Shown here in pieces: positions 32,328-41,935 of a DNA stretch of 64,000 nt. The position numbers and the translations under genes are program-made. Positions within the stretch are counted from its first letter, which is position 1, and each line of letters starts with the position of its first letter. This stretch comes from an uncultured Collinsella sp. GTDB lineage: Bacteria; Actinomycetota; Coriobacteriia; Coriobacteriales; Coriobacteriaceae. The stretch lies in contig UQIC01000001.1 in the NCBI GenBank assembly GCA_900540985.1, positions 1 through 64,000 of the forward strand, given 5' to 3'. The notes below the pieces were generated by a model, which did no database searches, was not told the origin of the DNA, and saw only the letters and a list, made by a program, of their open reading frames with translations.

Positions 32328-33515
32328 ATGTTCAACACCATTATCATTACGGTCAAGACGCTGCTGCGCCGGCCGAGCACGTGGGTCTGGGGCGCGATCT
32401 TTCCCGTCGCGCTTTCCACGATGTTCATGTTTATGTTTGCGAACCTCAGCTCCGACGGCACGGTCGACCCGGTGCCGGTGGCCGTCGTAGCGGATGAGGC
32501 CTGGGACGCCTCGACCTTTAAGGACGTGGCGACGTCGCTTGCCAAGGAAGGCGACGACCAGCTGCTCGAGATCCACGAGTGCGACGACGCAGCCGATGCG
32601 AACCGTGCGCTCAAGGCCGGCGAGGTCGCGGGCGTCTATACGGTCGACGACGCGGGCGCGCCCAAACTCACGCTGCTATCGAGTTACGACAACTCACGTG
32701 CGTCGTCGGTGCTCACCGACCGCAGCATTTTGGAGACGGTGGCAAGCTCGTATACACAAAATGCCGAGCTCATATCCCAGATTGCCCAGGACAACCCGGC
32801 GGCGCTCGCCGACCCGGAGGCGGTTGCGCGCGCCCTGTCGCTCGAGGGCGGCACCCGCCGCGTAAGCCTGACACGCACCACGCCCGATGGCACGGTTATC
32901 TACTACTACGCACTCTTTGGCCTGGTTGCGATGATGTCTGCCGAGTTTGCCGCTTTGAGCGTCGTCGATTTGCAGCCCAATCTGTCCGGCCTTGGCGCGC
33001 GTCGCTGCGTGGGCGGTCTTTCCAAGACGGCATCGCTGGCCGGCATCTTTGCGGGCTCGTGGTTGGTCTCCTTTGCCTCGATGACGATCGCGATTGGCTA
33101 CGTGCGTCTGGTCGTGGGCGTCGACTTTGGCGGGCGCGAGGGGCTGTGTCTGGTGGGCGGTGCCGCTTCCGCGCTTGCCGCCACGGGCTTGGGGCTCTTT
33201 GTGGGCACGCTTCCCGTTAAGGGCGGCAAGGCGTCCAAGTCAGGCATCCTCACGGGCTTTGCTACCACGTGCGCCCTGTTCGCCGGCCTCTACGGCGAGC
33301 CGGCGATGGCGCTTGCCGACGACGTCGCCCGCGCCTGCCCGGCCGAGTGCTGGTTCAACCCTGTCAAGCTCATCTGCGACATGTTCAACCGCCTGTATTT
33401 CTTTGAGGACCTGGGGCCGTTTGCCGTTCGCGCCGGCGCGCTGGTCCTGATGGCCCTGGTGTTTGTCGCCGCCGCTACGCTGATCTTTGGAAGGAGCCGC
33501 TATGAGCACCTTTAA
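32328..33515 (+). CDS. ABC-2 type permease, first subunit
   Basis: A 395-residue membrane protein with one N-terminal helix, a ~140-residue extracytoplasmic domain (containing PVAVVADEAWDASTFKD), and five or six C-terminal helices, the standard ABC-2/DrrB-like layout. It is read with the ATPase and overlaps the second permease gene by 14 bases. The substrate is unknown; the arrangement with a NarL-type system resembles stress- or antibiotic-responsive exporters. Confidence 0.88.
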   Translation: MFNTIIITVKTLLRRPSTWVWGAIFPVALSTMFMFMFANLSSDGTVDPVPVAVVADEAWDASTFKDVATSLAKEGDDQLLEIHECDDAADANRALKAGEVAGVYTVDDAGAPKLTLLSSYDNSRASSVLTDRSILETVASSYTQNAELISQIAQDNPAALADPEAVARALSLEGGTRRVSLTRTTPDGTVIYYYALFGLVAMMSAEFAALSVVDLQPNLSGLGARRCVGGLSKTASLAGIFAGSWLVSFASMTIAIGYVRLVVGVDFGGREGLCLVGGAASALAATGLGLFVGTLPVKGGKASKSGILTGFATTCALFAGLYGEPAMALADDVARACPAECWFNPVKLICDMFNRLYFFEDLGPFAVRAGALVLMALVFVAAATLIFGRSRYEHL

Positions 33516-34707
33516 GACCGCGCTTCGCATGGCGCTCGCGCACCCGTTCTACCTGCTCATCTATACGGTGTTCATCTCGCTCATGGGCGTGTTTATTGCA
33601 GCTTCCGTCAGCTGGAATTCGTCGCAGCTTACCGAGTACAAGCCCTACGATGCCAACGTGGTCGTGGTCGACCGCGACGACAGCGACCTTTCGCGGGCGC
33701 TTACCAAGCATCTGGGCTTCCGCTTTGACCTGGTCACGGGCGTCGGCGATGACACGTACGACCTTGCGGACGCGCTCTCCAAGAGCAACAGCGCCAAGGG
33801 CAGCGCCGACTGCGTGTTCTTTATCCCGGAGGGGTTTGAGGACGATCTTGTTGCCGCCGCCCGCGCGGGGGAGTCCCTGCCCAAGCTCAATGTGACCTAC
33901 GGCTCCGGCACCATGGCGGCGGCGCTTTCGTCTGCCGAGGCCTCGCGCTGGATCTCGCTCGCGGGCGCTGCGGCGGCCCTAGAGTCCGCTGCTTCTAACG
34001 GCGACGTTGCCAAGGCTGCCGAGCATGCTGCCGCCAAGCGCGCGGAGGTCGAGATTGAGCAGGTCAAGATCGACTCGACTGCCGCCGCCACGCTCGAGTC
34101 GTATTTCAACTTTGGCGCGTACGCGATTATCTCGTCGGTCATCGTATCGGTGGGGCTGGTGTTCTCGGGTATGAACGAGCCCGAGCGCGTGCGTCGTATG
34201 GATGCCGGCCCAATCTCCGAGCGCCGGCGCTCGCTTGCCGTGTTTGCGGCTGCCGCGGTGCTCACCGTCTGCATCTGGTTTGTGTCGAGCATGATGGGCG
34301 TCGTGGGCTTTGCCGGCGCGGTCGCCGAGGTCGGCGTGGGCCGTGTATGTCTGGCGCTGGCGGCGACGTTTGCCCTGGCGTGCACGCCGCTGGCCGTTGG
34401 CTTTGCCCTTTCGAGCCTGGGTGCGCGCGAGGAGCTGCTCAACGGCGTGGGCAACCTGCTCGGCGTGCTCATGACGTTTTTGGGCGGCGCCTGGATGCCG
34501 CTGTCGCTGATGGGCCCGGCCGTGCAGACCGTGGCGCATTTTGTGCCGACATATTGGGTGAACGACGCGATCAGCAAGGCGCTTGCCTCGGACCTGACGT
34601 CTGCCGTGCTGGGCGACATCGTCTGCGACCTGGGCGTCACGGCACTCTTTGCCGTGGCCATCGCCGCCGTAGGCCTAGCCCTCGCCCACAACAAATCCCA
34701 CGCCTAG
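33502..34707 (+). CDS. ABC-2 type permease, second subunit
   Basis: A 401-residue paralogue of the preceding permease with the same layout: an N-terminal helix, an extracytoplasmic domain starting VVVVDRDDSDLSRAL, and a C-terminal helical bundle. ATG 33502 has GGAAGGAG seven bases upstream and lies inside the previous gene. The two permeases probably form a heterodimer. The gene ends next to a repeat cluster. Confidence 0.88.
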   Translation: MSTFKTALRMALAHPFYLLIYTVFISLMGVFIAASVSWNSSQLTEYKPYDANVVVVDRDDSDLSRALTKHLGFRFDLVTGVGDDTYDLADALSKSNSAKGSADCVFFIPEGFEDDLVAAARAGESLPKLNVTYGSGTMAAALSSAEASRWISLAGAAAALESAASNGDVAKAAEHAAAKRAEVEIEQVKIDSTAAATLESYFNFGAYAIISSVIVSVGLVFSGMNEPERVRRMDAGPISERRRSLAVFAAAAVLTVCIWFVSSMMGVVGFAGAVAEVGVGRVCLALAATFALACTPLAVGFALSSLGAREELLNGVGNLLGVLMTFLGGAWMPLSLMGPAVQTVAHFVPTYWVNDAISKALASDLTSAVLGDIVCDLGVTALFAVAIAAVGLALAHNKSHA

Positions 34708-34711
34708 CCAC

Positions 34712-34940
34712 CTAGTCATTGGGTACTCATTGGGGACAGACTTAAACGACCAAGAGTGGTCATTGGGGACAGACTTAAACGACTAGCCATCGGGGACAGT
34801 CTTTGCCGAACCACCGGCTTGCCGGCCGGGTTGCCAAGGACTGACCCAACTGCCGGCAGGAAAGGGACGTCCCTAACTGTCGGGTGGCGAAAGAGTGTCC
34901 CTTGCGACTAGTCATTTAAGAACGTCCCCAATGACTAGTC
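34712..34940. repeat. Cluster of CATTGGGGAC repeats
   Basis: The direct repeats CATTGGGGACAGACTTAAAC.. at 34728-34750 and 34761-34783 are 33 bases apart. CTAGTCATTGGG at 34712 is inverted relative to the module at 34906-34940 (CTAGTCATTTAAGAACGTCC..). The cluster fills the gap between the ABC-2 and the MacB-type transporters. Related modules occur at 38418-38446 and 46925-46965. Confidence 0.8.
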
Positions 34941-35031
34941 TGAAACAAAACCCCACTCTCGCCCAAAAATAGTTCGCCAAGGTTTACTATTACGTTCATA
35001 AAGTAGTACGAGGCTAACAATGGGGGATAGC

Positions 35032-35745
<714 letters not shown>

Positions 35746-35753
35746 GCGGCGCC

Positions 35754-38420
35754 ATGACACCTCTCGCAAAACGTCTCCCGCGCGAGCTGCGCCGCAATAT
35801 CGGCAAGTACCTGGGCATCTTTTTGCTTATGTGCGGAAGCATCGCTCTCACCTCGGGCTTTTTGCTCGCAGCGCATTCCATCGGCTGCCTTATCGACGAC
35901 ATGCGCGATGCGTACACGATCGAAGACGGTCGCGTGACCACCTCCTTCGAGGCTACCAAAGACCAGCTCAAGGCTGCCGAGGGTGCCGCCAGTGACGTCG
36001 GCGGCGTCACGCTCTACAAGAATTTCTCCATCGACGCTATCATCAAAAAGGCGTCCGGCGACGACGGCACCAAGCGCACGCTGCGCACCTATGCGCACCG
36101 CACCAAGGTCGATATCGCGTCCTACTGCGAAGGTAGGCAGCCTAAGGCGGACGATGAGGTGGCCATCGACCGTGTCTTCGCCACCAACAACGACCTCGCC
36201 GTGGGCGATAAGGTCGAGCTTGAGGGCCGCACCTACACCATCTGCGGCATCATGACACAGCCCGATAGCCAGGCGCTGTTCCTCAACAACTCCGACTTTA
36301 CGATCAACACCGTCACCTATGGTGTTGCCGAGGTTACCGACGCCGGTTTTGCCGCGCTTGAGGACGCCGGTGGCGCGCCTGCCTACACCTATTCCTTTAC
36401 CTTTGCCGATCGCGACCTCCCCACCGCGGATCGCATCGATGCGGAGCAGGATATGGTCGAGGCACTGACCGATGCCGATGCGCGTGTGGACGATCTGATC
36501 GACGCCGATTCCAACCAAGGCATTGGCTACGCGCGCGACGACGTAGACGGCGACTCCATGATGTGGATGACGCTGCTCGACATCATCATCGTGATCATGG
36601 CGTTCGTCTTTGTGGTCCTTACCGACGCCACCATCGAGGAGGAGAGCGCCATCATCGGCACGCTGCTCGCCAGCGGTTATCGCCGTCGCGAGATCGTGCT
36701 GCACTACCTGGCACTTCCCGCCATCGTGGGCGTGGTCGCGGCGCTTTTGGGCACTGCGCTCGGCGTTGTGTTCTTTACCGAGCCCATGCGCAGCCTCTAT
36801 TACGGTTCGTACAGCCTGCCGCCCTTCCAGGTGTACTGGAGCTGGGAGATCTTTGTGAAGTGCGCCGTGGTTCCCGCCGCCGCGCTCATCCTCATCACGC
36901 TGGTGGGCCTGCTTCGCAAAATGGGCAAGACGCCGTTGCAGTTCCTTCGTCACGAGGCGAGCGGCAAATCGGGCACCAAGCGCGGTATGCAACTGCCGGA
37001 GCGCATGGGTTTTGTTTCCCGCTTCCGCCTGCGTATCTTTCTGCGCAACCTGGGCAACTTTGCCACGCTCTTTGTGGGCATTGCGTTTGCCTCGCTGCTG
37101 CTGCTCTTTGGCCTGGCGATTCTGCCCACGATGACGCACTACGCGGACAACCTCGAGACAAGCCTGGTCGCCGAGCACCAGTACACGCTCAAGGCGCCGC
37201 TGGAGCTCGAGGGCACTGCCGAGGAGCGCGAGCAGTGGTCAGCACTCGAGCGCTTGCAGTCGGTTGACGGCGCGCTGCTTTCCGCCGCCCAAGATGCCGA
37301 TGACGAGCTTGACGACGCGGCCGATGCGGCGCAGACGGCAGCCGATGCCGCGACCGCATCTCCGTCTGCCGAGAGCCTGACTGCGGCGCAGGATGCGCTT
37401 ACCAAGGTCCAGGACAAGAAGGATGCGCTTTATGCGCGCCTCGATGACCTTGCCGATATCCTCGGCTGCAACCGCGACGAGGCTATCGACCTGATTGACA
37501 AGGCCTCTAAGATCGACACCGACAACGACGACATTCACCCGGTCAACACGATTGACAACGGCGCGGGCGCAATCGCGCAGGCCGAGAAATATGCCGTTTA
37601 CCAGCTGCAATACGACCGCGGCGATGGTAATGGCGAGGAGACGATTTCTGTCTACGGCATCTCGCCCGATTCGCGCTACTGGAAAGGGCTGGACGTCGGC
37701 GACGGACGCGTCGTCTTTGGCGGTGGCTTGCTCGACAAGTTTGGCTGGAGCGAGGGCCAGAAGGTCACGCTCAGCGACAAGTACGAGGGTGAGTATTATT
37801 CCCTTGAGTACGCGGGCAAGGACTGTGCCTGGGGCTCCAAGTCGGATATGAATGTCTATATGAGCATCGACGACTTTAATGAGCTGTTCGACAACGACGC
37901 CGCCTACTTTAACGGCTATGTGAGCAACGAGAAGCTCGACCTCGATGCTCGTTACTTTGCCGGCGACATCACGCCCGACGACATGCGCGCCGTGGGCGAC
38001 CAATTCATCGGCATGATGAGCAAAATGATCGGAATGATGGTTGGGCTTGCGGTGTTCATCTTCTTGCTGTTTATGTACCTGCTGACCAAGGCTGTGATCG
38101 ACCACAGCGCCCGTTCGATCAGCTACATGAAAGTCTTTGGCTATCGCGATAGCGAGATTTCGCATCTGTACATCCGCTCGATCACGTTGTGCGTTGCGGC
38201 GTCACTCGTGCTGAGCCTGCCGGTCATTATTGGCTCGCTCACGGCCATCTTCCGCTCGATGCTGCTCGCCTATAACGGCAATATCGAGATCTACGTGCCC
38301 GCTTGGTCCATGGCGGCGTGCGCAGGAATCGGCTTTGCGACCTACCTGGTCGTGGCGCTGCTGCACACGCGCTCCATCAAGCGCGTCAGCCTGGCCGAAG
38401 CCCTCAAAGTCCAAGAGTAG
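35754..38420 (+). CDS. FtsX-like ABC permease, large
   Basis: An 888-residue permease with two FtsX units. N-terminal helix LGIFLLMCGSIALTSGFLLAA, extracytoplasmic domain, helices around 275-400, then a second unit with helix LFVGIAFASLLLLFGLAIL, a second extracytoplasmic domain and C-terminal helices. The second domain carries a predicted coiled coil (about 500-560: SAAQDADDELDDAADAAQTA...). It works with the upstream ATPase as a mechanotransmission-type ABC system. No membrane-fusion protein is encoded nearby. The TAG stop codon is the first part of a repeat module (38418-38446). Confidence 0.9.
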   Translation: MTPLAKRLPRELRRNIGKYLGIFLLMCGSIALTSGFLLAAHSIGCLIDDMRDAYTIEDGRVTTSFEATKDQLKAAEGAASDVGGVTLYKNFSIDAIIKKASGDDGTKRTLRTYAHRTKVDIASYCEGRQPKADDEVAIDRVFATNNDLAVGDKVELEGRTYTICGIMTQPDSQALFLNNSDFTINTVTYGVAEVTDAGFAALEDAGGAPAYTYSFTFADRDLPTADRIDAEQDMVEALTDADARVDDLIDADSNQGIGYARDDVDGDSMMWMTLLDIIIVIMAFVFVVLTDATIEEESAIIGTLLASGYRRREIVLHYLALPAIVGVVAALLGTALGVVFFTEPMRSLYYGSYSLPPFQVYWSWEIFVKCAVVPAAALILITLVGLLRKMGKTPLQFLRHEASGKSGTKRGMQLPERMGFVSRFRLRIFLRNLGNFATLFVGIAFASLLLLFGLAILPTMTHYADNLETSLVAEHQYTLKAPLELEGTAEEREQWSALERLQSVDGALLSAAQDADDELDDAADAAQTAADAATASPSAESLTAAQDALTKVQDKKDALYARLDDLADILGCNRDEAIDLIDKASKIDTDNDDIHPVNTIDNGAGAIAQAEKYAVYQLQYDRGDGNGEETISVYGISPDSRYWKGLDVGDGRVVFGGGLLDKFGWSEGQKVTLSDKYEGEYYSLEYAGKDCAWGSKSDMNVYMSIDDFNELFDNDAAYFNGYVSNEKLDLDARYFAGDITPDDMRAVGDQFIGMMSKMIGMMVGLAVFIFLLFMYLLTKAVIDHSARSISYMKVFGYRDSEISHLYIRSITLCVAASLVLSLPVIIGSLTAIFRSMLLAYNGNIEIYVPAWSMAACAGIGFATYLVVALLHTRSIKRVSLAEALKVQE

Positions 38421-38446
38421 TCATTTAAGAACGTTCCCAACGACTA
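38418..38446 (+). repeat. TAGTCATTTAAGAACGT repeat module at a stop codon
   Basis: The same module as at 34906-34940 and 46937-46965 with small changes; here the first TAG is the stop codon of the FtsX-like permease gene. Confidence 0.75.
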
Positions 38447-38456
38447 GGTGCCGTGC

Positions 38457-38487
38457 TTGACATTAACCCCGCTTCAACGGGTACCAT
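38457..38487 (+). promoter_or_regulatory. Possible promoter of DUF362 gene
   Basis: A consensus TTGACA (38457-38462) is followed after 19 bases by TACCAT (38482-38487), about 40 bases before the start codon. Confidence 0.4.
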
Positions 38488-38529
38488 CTCCTATGTCTGT
38501 AACGCCATATAGACCGAGGGGATAGATCT

Positions 38530-39735
38530 ATGACCGCAACTGCACCCGCAGCACCCGCTAAGGTGTACTTCACCAACCTACGCACGCATGCTCGCGAGAG
38601 CCAGCTCGACAAGCTCAAGCGCCTCATCCGTCACGCCGGTATCGAGCAGATTGACTTTGAGAACAAGTTCGTCGCCATCAAGATCCATTTTGGCGAGCTG
38701 GGCAACCTGAGCTTTTTGCGCCCCAACTACGCCCGCGCCGTCGCGGATGTCGTGAAGGAGCTGGGCGGCAAGCCCTTCCTCACCGACTGCAACACGCTCT
38801 ATGTCGGTAGCCGTAAAAACGCGCTCGAGCACATCGACACCGCCTACCAGAACGGCTTTACCCCGTATGCCACGGGTTGCCAGATCATCATCGCCGACGG
38901 CCTCAAGGGTACCGACGAGGAGCTCGTCCCGGTCGAGGGCGGCGAGTACGTGCACGAGGCCAAGATCGGTCAGGCACTCATGGATGCCGATATCGTGATC
39001 AGCCTCACCCACTTTAAGGGCCATGAGCAGGCCGGCTTTGGCGGCGCCATGAAGAACCTGGGTATGGGAGGCGGCAGCCGCGCCGGCAAGATGGAGCAGC
39101 ATGCCGCCGGCAAGCCGAACGTCGCGACCGAGCACTGCGTTGGCTGCCATGCCTGCGAAAAGATCTGCGCGCACAACGCTATCTCGTTCGACGACACCCG
39201 CGAGCGCGAGCTTGCCAACGGCAACACCCGCACGGTGCACGTCGCCGCTATCGACCACAATCGCTGCGTGGGCTGCGGACGCTGCATTGCGGCATGCAAC
39301 CAGGACTGCATCAAGCCCGGCTATGACGCCGCGGCCGATGTGCTCAACTGCAAGATCGCCGAGTACACCAAGGCCGTTGTCGACGGCCGCCCGAGCTTCC
39401 ATATCTCGCTTGCCATGGATATCAGCCCCAACTGCGATTGCCATCCCGAAAACGACACGCCTATCGTCAACGATATCGGTATGTTTGCGAGCTTCGACCC
39501 GGTCGCCATCGACCAGGCCTGCGCCGATGCCGTCATGGCATCCGAGCCGCTGCCCAACACCGAGCTCACCGATAGCGCGGCCAAGATGGAGCATAACCAC
39601 GAGCATCTGGAGGGCGAGCAGGCCAAGGACCCCTTCTGCATCACGCATCCCGACACCGACTGGCGCGCGTGCATTGCGCACGCCGAAAAGATCGGCCTGG
39701 GCACGAGCAAGTACGAGCTCATCGAGGTTAAATAG
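38530..39735 (+). CDS. DUF362 protein with two 4Fe-4S clusters
   Basis: A 401-residue cytoplasmic protein. The N-terminal DUF362 domain (VYFTNLRTHARES ... KIHFGELGNLSFLRP) is followed by ferredoxin motifs CVGCHACEKICAHNA (about 202-216) and CVGCGRCIAACNQDC (about 240-254). Between them is a loop with FKGHEQAGFGGAMKNLGMG, typical of the family. The molecular role of DUF362 proteins is not established; the clusters indicate electron transfer. GAGGGGAT precedes the ATG. It is transcribed alone and ends at a strong terminator. Confidence 0.9.
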   Translation: MTATAPAAPAKVYFTNLRTHARESQLDKLKRLIRHAGIEQIDFENKFVAIKIHFGELGNLSFLRPNYARAVADVVKELGGKPFLTDCNTLYVGSRKNALEHIDTAYQNGFTPYATGCQIIIADGLKGTDEELVPVEGGEYVHEAKIGQALMDADIVISLTHFKGHEQAGFGGAMKNLGMGGGSRAGKMEQHAAGKPNVATEHCVGCHACEKICAHNAISFDDTRERELANGNTRTVHVAAIDHNRCVGCGRCIAACNQDCIKPGYDAAADVLNCKIAEYTKAVVDGRPSFHISLAMDISPNCDCHPENDTPIVNDIGMFASFDPVAIDQACADAVMASEPLPNTELTDSAAKMEHNHEHLEGEQAKDPFCITHPDTDWRACIAHAEKIGLGTSKYELIEVK

Positions 39736-39782
39736 CGTCGTCCTATTGGACAAAGAACGCGATTTTGTTGCGTAACTCAATC

Positions 39783-39821
39783 AAAAACCGCCTGTGAGCA
39801 CGGTGCTCGCAGGCGGTTTTT
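39783..39821. terminator. Bidirectional terminator
   Basis: AAAAACCGCCTG pairs with CAGGCGGTTTTT, with an inner GAGCA/TGCTC pair. A-run and T-run on opposite sides allow termination from both directions. It lies between the DUF362 gene and the convergent hydrolase gene. Confidence 0.9.
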
Positions 39822-39949
39822 CGGAAGTATGCGGCAAATTCTGAGACTGCCGAGCGCACGACGTTTTTTGGCAACAAAACCCCTGATAAATTGTTGGTAA
39901 AACTGCGGTCCGGTTGGCAGTTCCGGATTTTGCCGCATACTTCCGAAAA
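39817..39949. repeat. Large palindromic element, 133 bases
   Basis: The arms 39817-39838 and 39928-39949 pair over about 21 bases (TTCGGAAGTATGCGGCAAA and complement), and pairing continues inward with mismatches to 39852 / 39915 (GACTGCC / GGCAGTT). It overlaps the end of the terminator. It is not obviously the same sequence as elements A-C but has the same size range and design. Confidence 0.75.
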
Positions 39950-39986
39950 TAGGGGGTTAGGTAAATCCCCAGACGCCGCTTTTTCC

Positions 39987-40952
39987 CTAAAAATACTCGT
40001 CGAGGAAGTTGTCGACCGTGTTCCAGTAGAGTTCGGGGTCGACCTGCGCGCTCTTGGCGTGGGTGGCGCCATGGATGGTGAGCTTTTGCTTGACCTTGCT
40101 GGCGCACGCGTCGTAGTTTTGGTCGAGCATATCGTACGGCACAAAAGTGTCCTGGTCGCCGTGGATAAACAGCATGGGAACCGTCGCGTGTTTGAGTTGC
40201 TCCACGCTGCTCGCCTTATGAAAGTCGTAGCCCGCGCGCACGTTGCATACCAAGTTTGCTACATCGAGTAAGGGAAAGCTGGGCAAGCCGAACACGTTCT
40301 TGAGCTGCAGAGAAAACTCGTCCCAAACACTCGTATAACCGCAGTCCTCGATAATGCATTTCACGTTTGCGGGCAGAGATTCCCCCGCGACGTTCATGGC
40401 GGTTGCCGCACCCATCGACTCGCCAAAGACCAGGATGCGTGCCTCGGGGTCAGCCTGAACGATTTGCTCGATCCATGCGACGACATCGAGCCGCTCGGGC
40501 CAGCCCATGCCGATATAGTCGCCGCCGGAGCGCTCGTGGGCGCGCGCGGCGGGCGCGAGTACGTTCATGCCGCGGTCGTGGAATCGCTTGACGTATCGGG
40601 CCATACCGATGGGCTCGTTGGTATATCCATGCAGGCAGACGGCGTAGTCGTGCGTGCTCTCCGACGCAGCAAAATACCAGGCGGCAAGCTCGGTCCCGTC
40701 GTCCGCGGTGAGGCTCCTGCTCTCGCGGTTCTCTTTAAACCATGCCCGCGCCTCGCCCTCCTCGGCGTCCATCTGCTCGCCCTTTTCGGCGTCCTTGCCG
40801 TCCTGCATCATCTTCATGGTGTAGGGCGCTTGGGGATTCAGGGCAAAGTCGAACAAGAAGTTGCCGGCAAACCCCAGCAGCGCGACAACGAGCACCAGCG
40901 CAACGACGCCGGCTATCTTGAGCTTTCGATGGGAACGTGCGTTTTGAGACAT
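39987..40952 (-). CDS. Membrane-anchored alpha/beta hydrolase
   Basis: A 321-residue serine hydrolase. One N-terminal helix (AGVVALVLVVALLGFAGNFLF, about 14-34) anchors it, with the enzyme probably outside the membrane. The nucleophile elbow is VFGESMGAAT (Ser near 172); the acid and base are likely Asp in HGDQDTFVP and His in IHGATHAKS. It resembles the YqkD/Bem46-like group. The natural substrate is unknown. The start has GGAAAG upstream. Confidence 0.88.
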   Translation of the reverse strand: MSQNARSHRKLKIAGVVALVLVVALLGFAGNFLFDFALNPQAPYTMKMMQDGKDAEKGEQMDAEEGEARAWFKENRESRSLTADDGTELAAWYFAASESTHDYAVCLHGYTNEPIGMARYVKRFHDRGMNVLAPAARAHERSGGDYIGMGWPERLDVVAWIEQIVQADPEARILVFGESMGAATAMNVAGESLPANVKCIIEDCGYTSVWDEFSLQLKNVFGLPSFPLLDVANLVCNVRAGYDFHKASSVEQLKHATVPMLFIHGDQDTFVPYDMLDQNYDACASKVKQKLTIHGATHAKSAQVDPELYWNTVDNFLDEYF

Positions 40953-41073
40953 AAGAAGCTTTCCTATAAGATGTTAATACATCAACATTTAATGCAAGCG
41001 CATTATGGACGTTCGCCGTTGATGCGTCAACAGGCAAAGAATGGGTAAACAAAGGGTCGCGTATGGTGCAAAT

Positions 41074-41103
41074 TTCGCACGTACCCAGACGCTTTGATAT
41101 AGT
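41074..41103 (+). promoter_or_regulatory. Possible promoter of hemolysin III gene
   Basis: TTCGCA (41074-41079), an 18-base spacer and TATAGT (41098-41103), about 36 bases before the start codon. Confidence 0.45.
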
Positions 41104-41138
41104 GTTGAGAACTCTTTACGTTGGAGGATGTAACCGGC

Positions 41139-41822
41139 ATGTCCGATTCGAGCGACAGTTCTAAGCCGCGACCCAAGACCGCGGCCGTTCCACACTACAC
41201 GGTGGGCGAGGAGATCATGAACTCCGTCACCCATGGTGTCGGCTGCCTGCTGGGTATCGCGGGCCTGGTGCTCCTGATCGTGTTCGCTGCCCTGCGCGGC
41301 GGAGGCCCGGCCCACATGGCCGCGGCGATTGTCTATGGCGTCAGCATTATCCTCGAATACCTAGCCTCCACGCTCTACCACGCGATTCAGCCCGCGCGCG
41401 CCAAGCGCGTGTTTCGCATCATCGACCACAGCTGCATCTACCTGCTCATAGCCGGCAGCTATACACCGTTTTGCCTCATCACGCTTGCAAACGACGGCGG
41501 CCCTGCGCTGTTCTTTGCCGTGTGGGCCATCGCCATCATTGGCATCGCTCTCGAGTGCTTTATGCGCGAGCGTCAACCGCACTGGGTAAGTGGCCTGGTC
41601 TACCTGCTGATGGGCTGGCTCGTTGTCTTTAAGCTGCCCGAGCTCGTGTCGCTGCTCAACCCCGTGGCACTTGCCCTCCTCGCCGTCGGCGGCGTGTGCT
41701 ACACCGCGGGCGTGCCGTTCTATATCGCCAAAAACGTGCGCTATCTGCACAGCGTGTTTCACCTGTGGGTGCTCGCCGGCAGCATCTTCCAGTTCATGGC
41801 GGTGATCCTCTTCGTAATCTAG
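41139..41822 (+). CDS. Hemolysin III / PAQR family membrane protein
   Basis: A 227-residue protein with seven hydrophobic segments. The conserved HlyIII residues are present: EIMNSVTHGVG, STLYHAI, IIDHSCIYLLIAGSYTPF, and HSVFHLWVLAGS, supplying the His/Asp metal site of the CREST/PAQR superfamily. Its role in bacteria is uncertain; the name comes from a haemolytic Bacillus homologue. GGAGG lies eleven bases before the ATG. Confidence 0.92.
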   Translation: MSDSSDSSKPRPKTAAVPHYTVGEEIMNSVTHGVGCLLGIAGLVLLIVFAALRGGGPAHMAAAIVYGVSIILEYLASTLYHAIQPARAKRVFRIIDHSCIYLLIAGSYTPFCLITLANDGGPALFFAVWAIAIIGIALECFMRERQPHWVSGLVYLLMGWLVVFKLPELVSLLNPVALALLAVGGVCYTAGVPFYIAKNVRYLHSVFHLWVLAGSIFQFMAVILFVI

Positions 41823-41935
41823 CGATCGCGCCTGTGCCCGCGGGCCCATCCAAGCGGCCGCCGGGCGCAACTGCCCTATCCGCCATCAACGTTTTAATCC
41901 GACGTCCCGAATCTTGGAGGTTCGAGAAACTCCCG

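Noticed and set aside
34712..34940. Possible CRISPR array from the ~33-base spaced repeats
   Set aside because: Only two close direct copies, no regular spacers, no cas genes, and copies of the module exist singly elsewhere.
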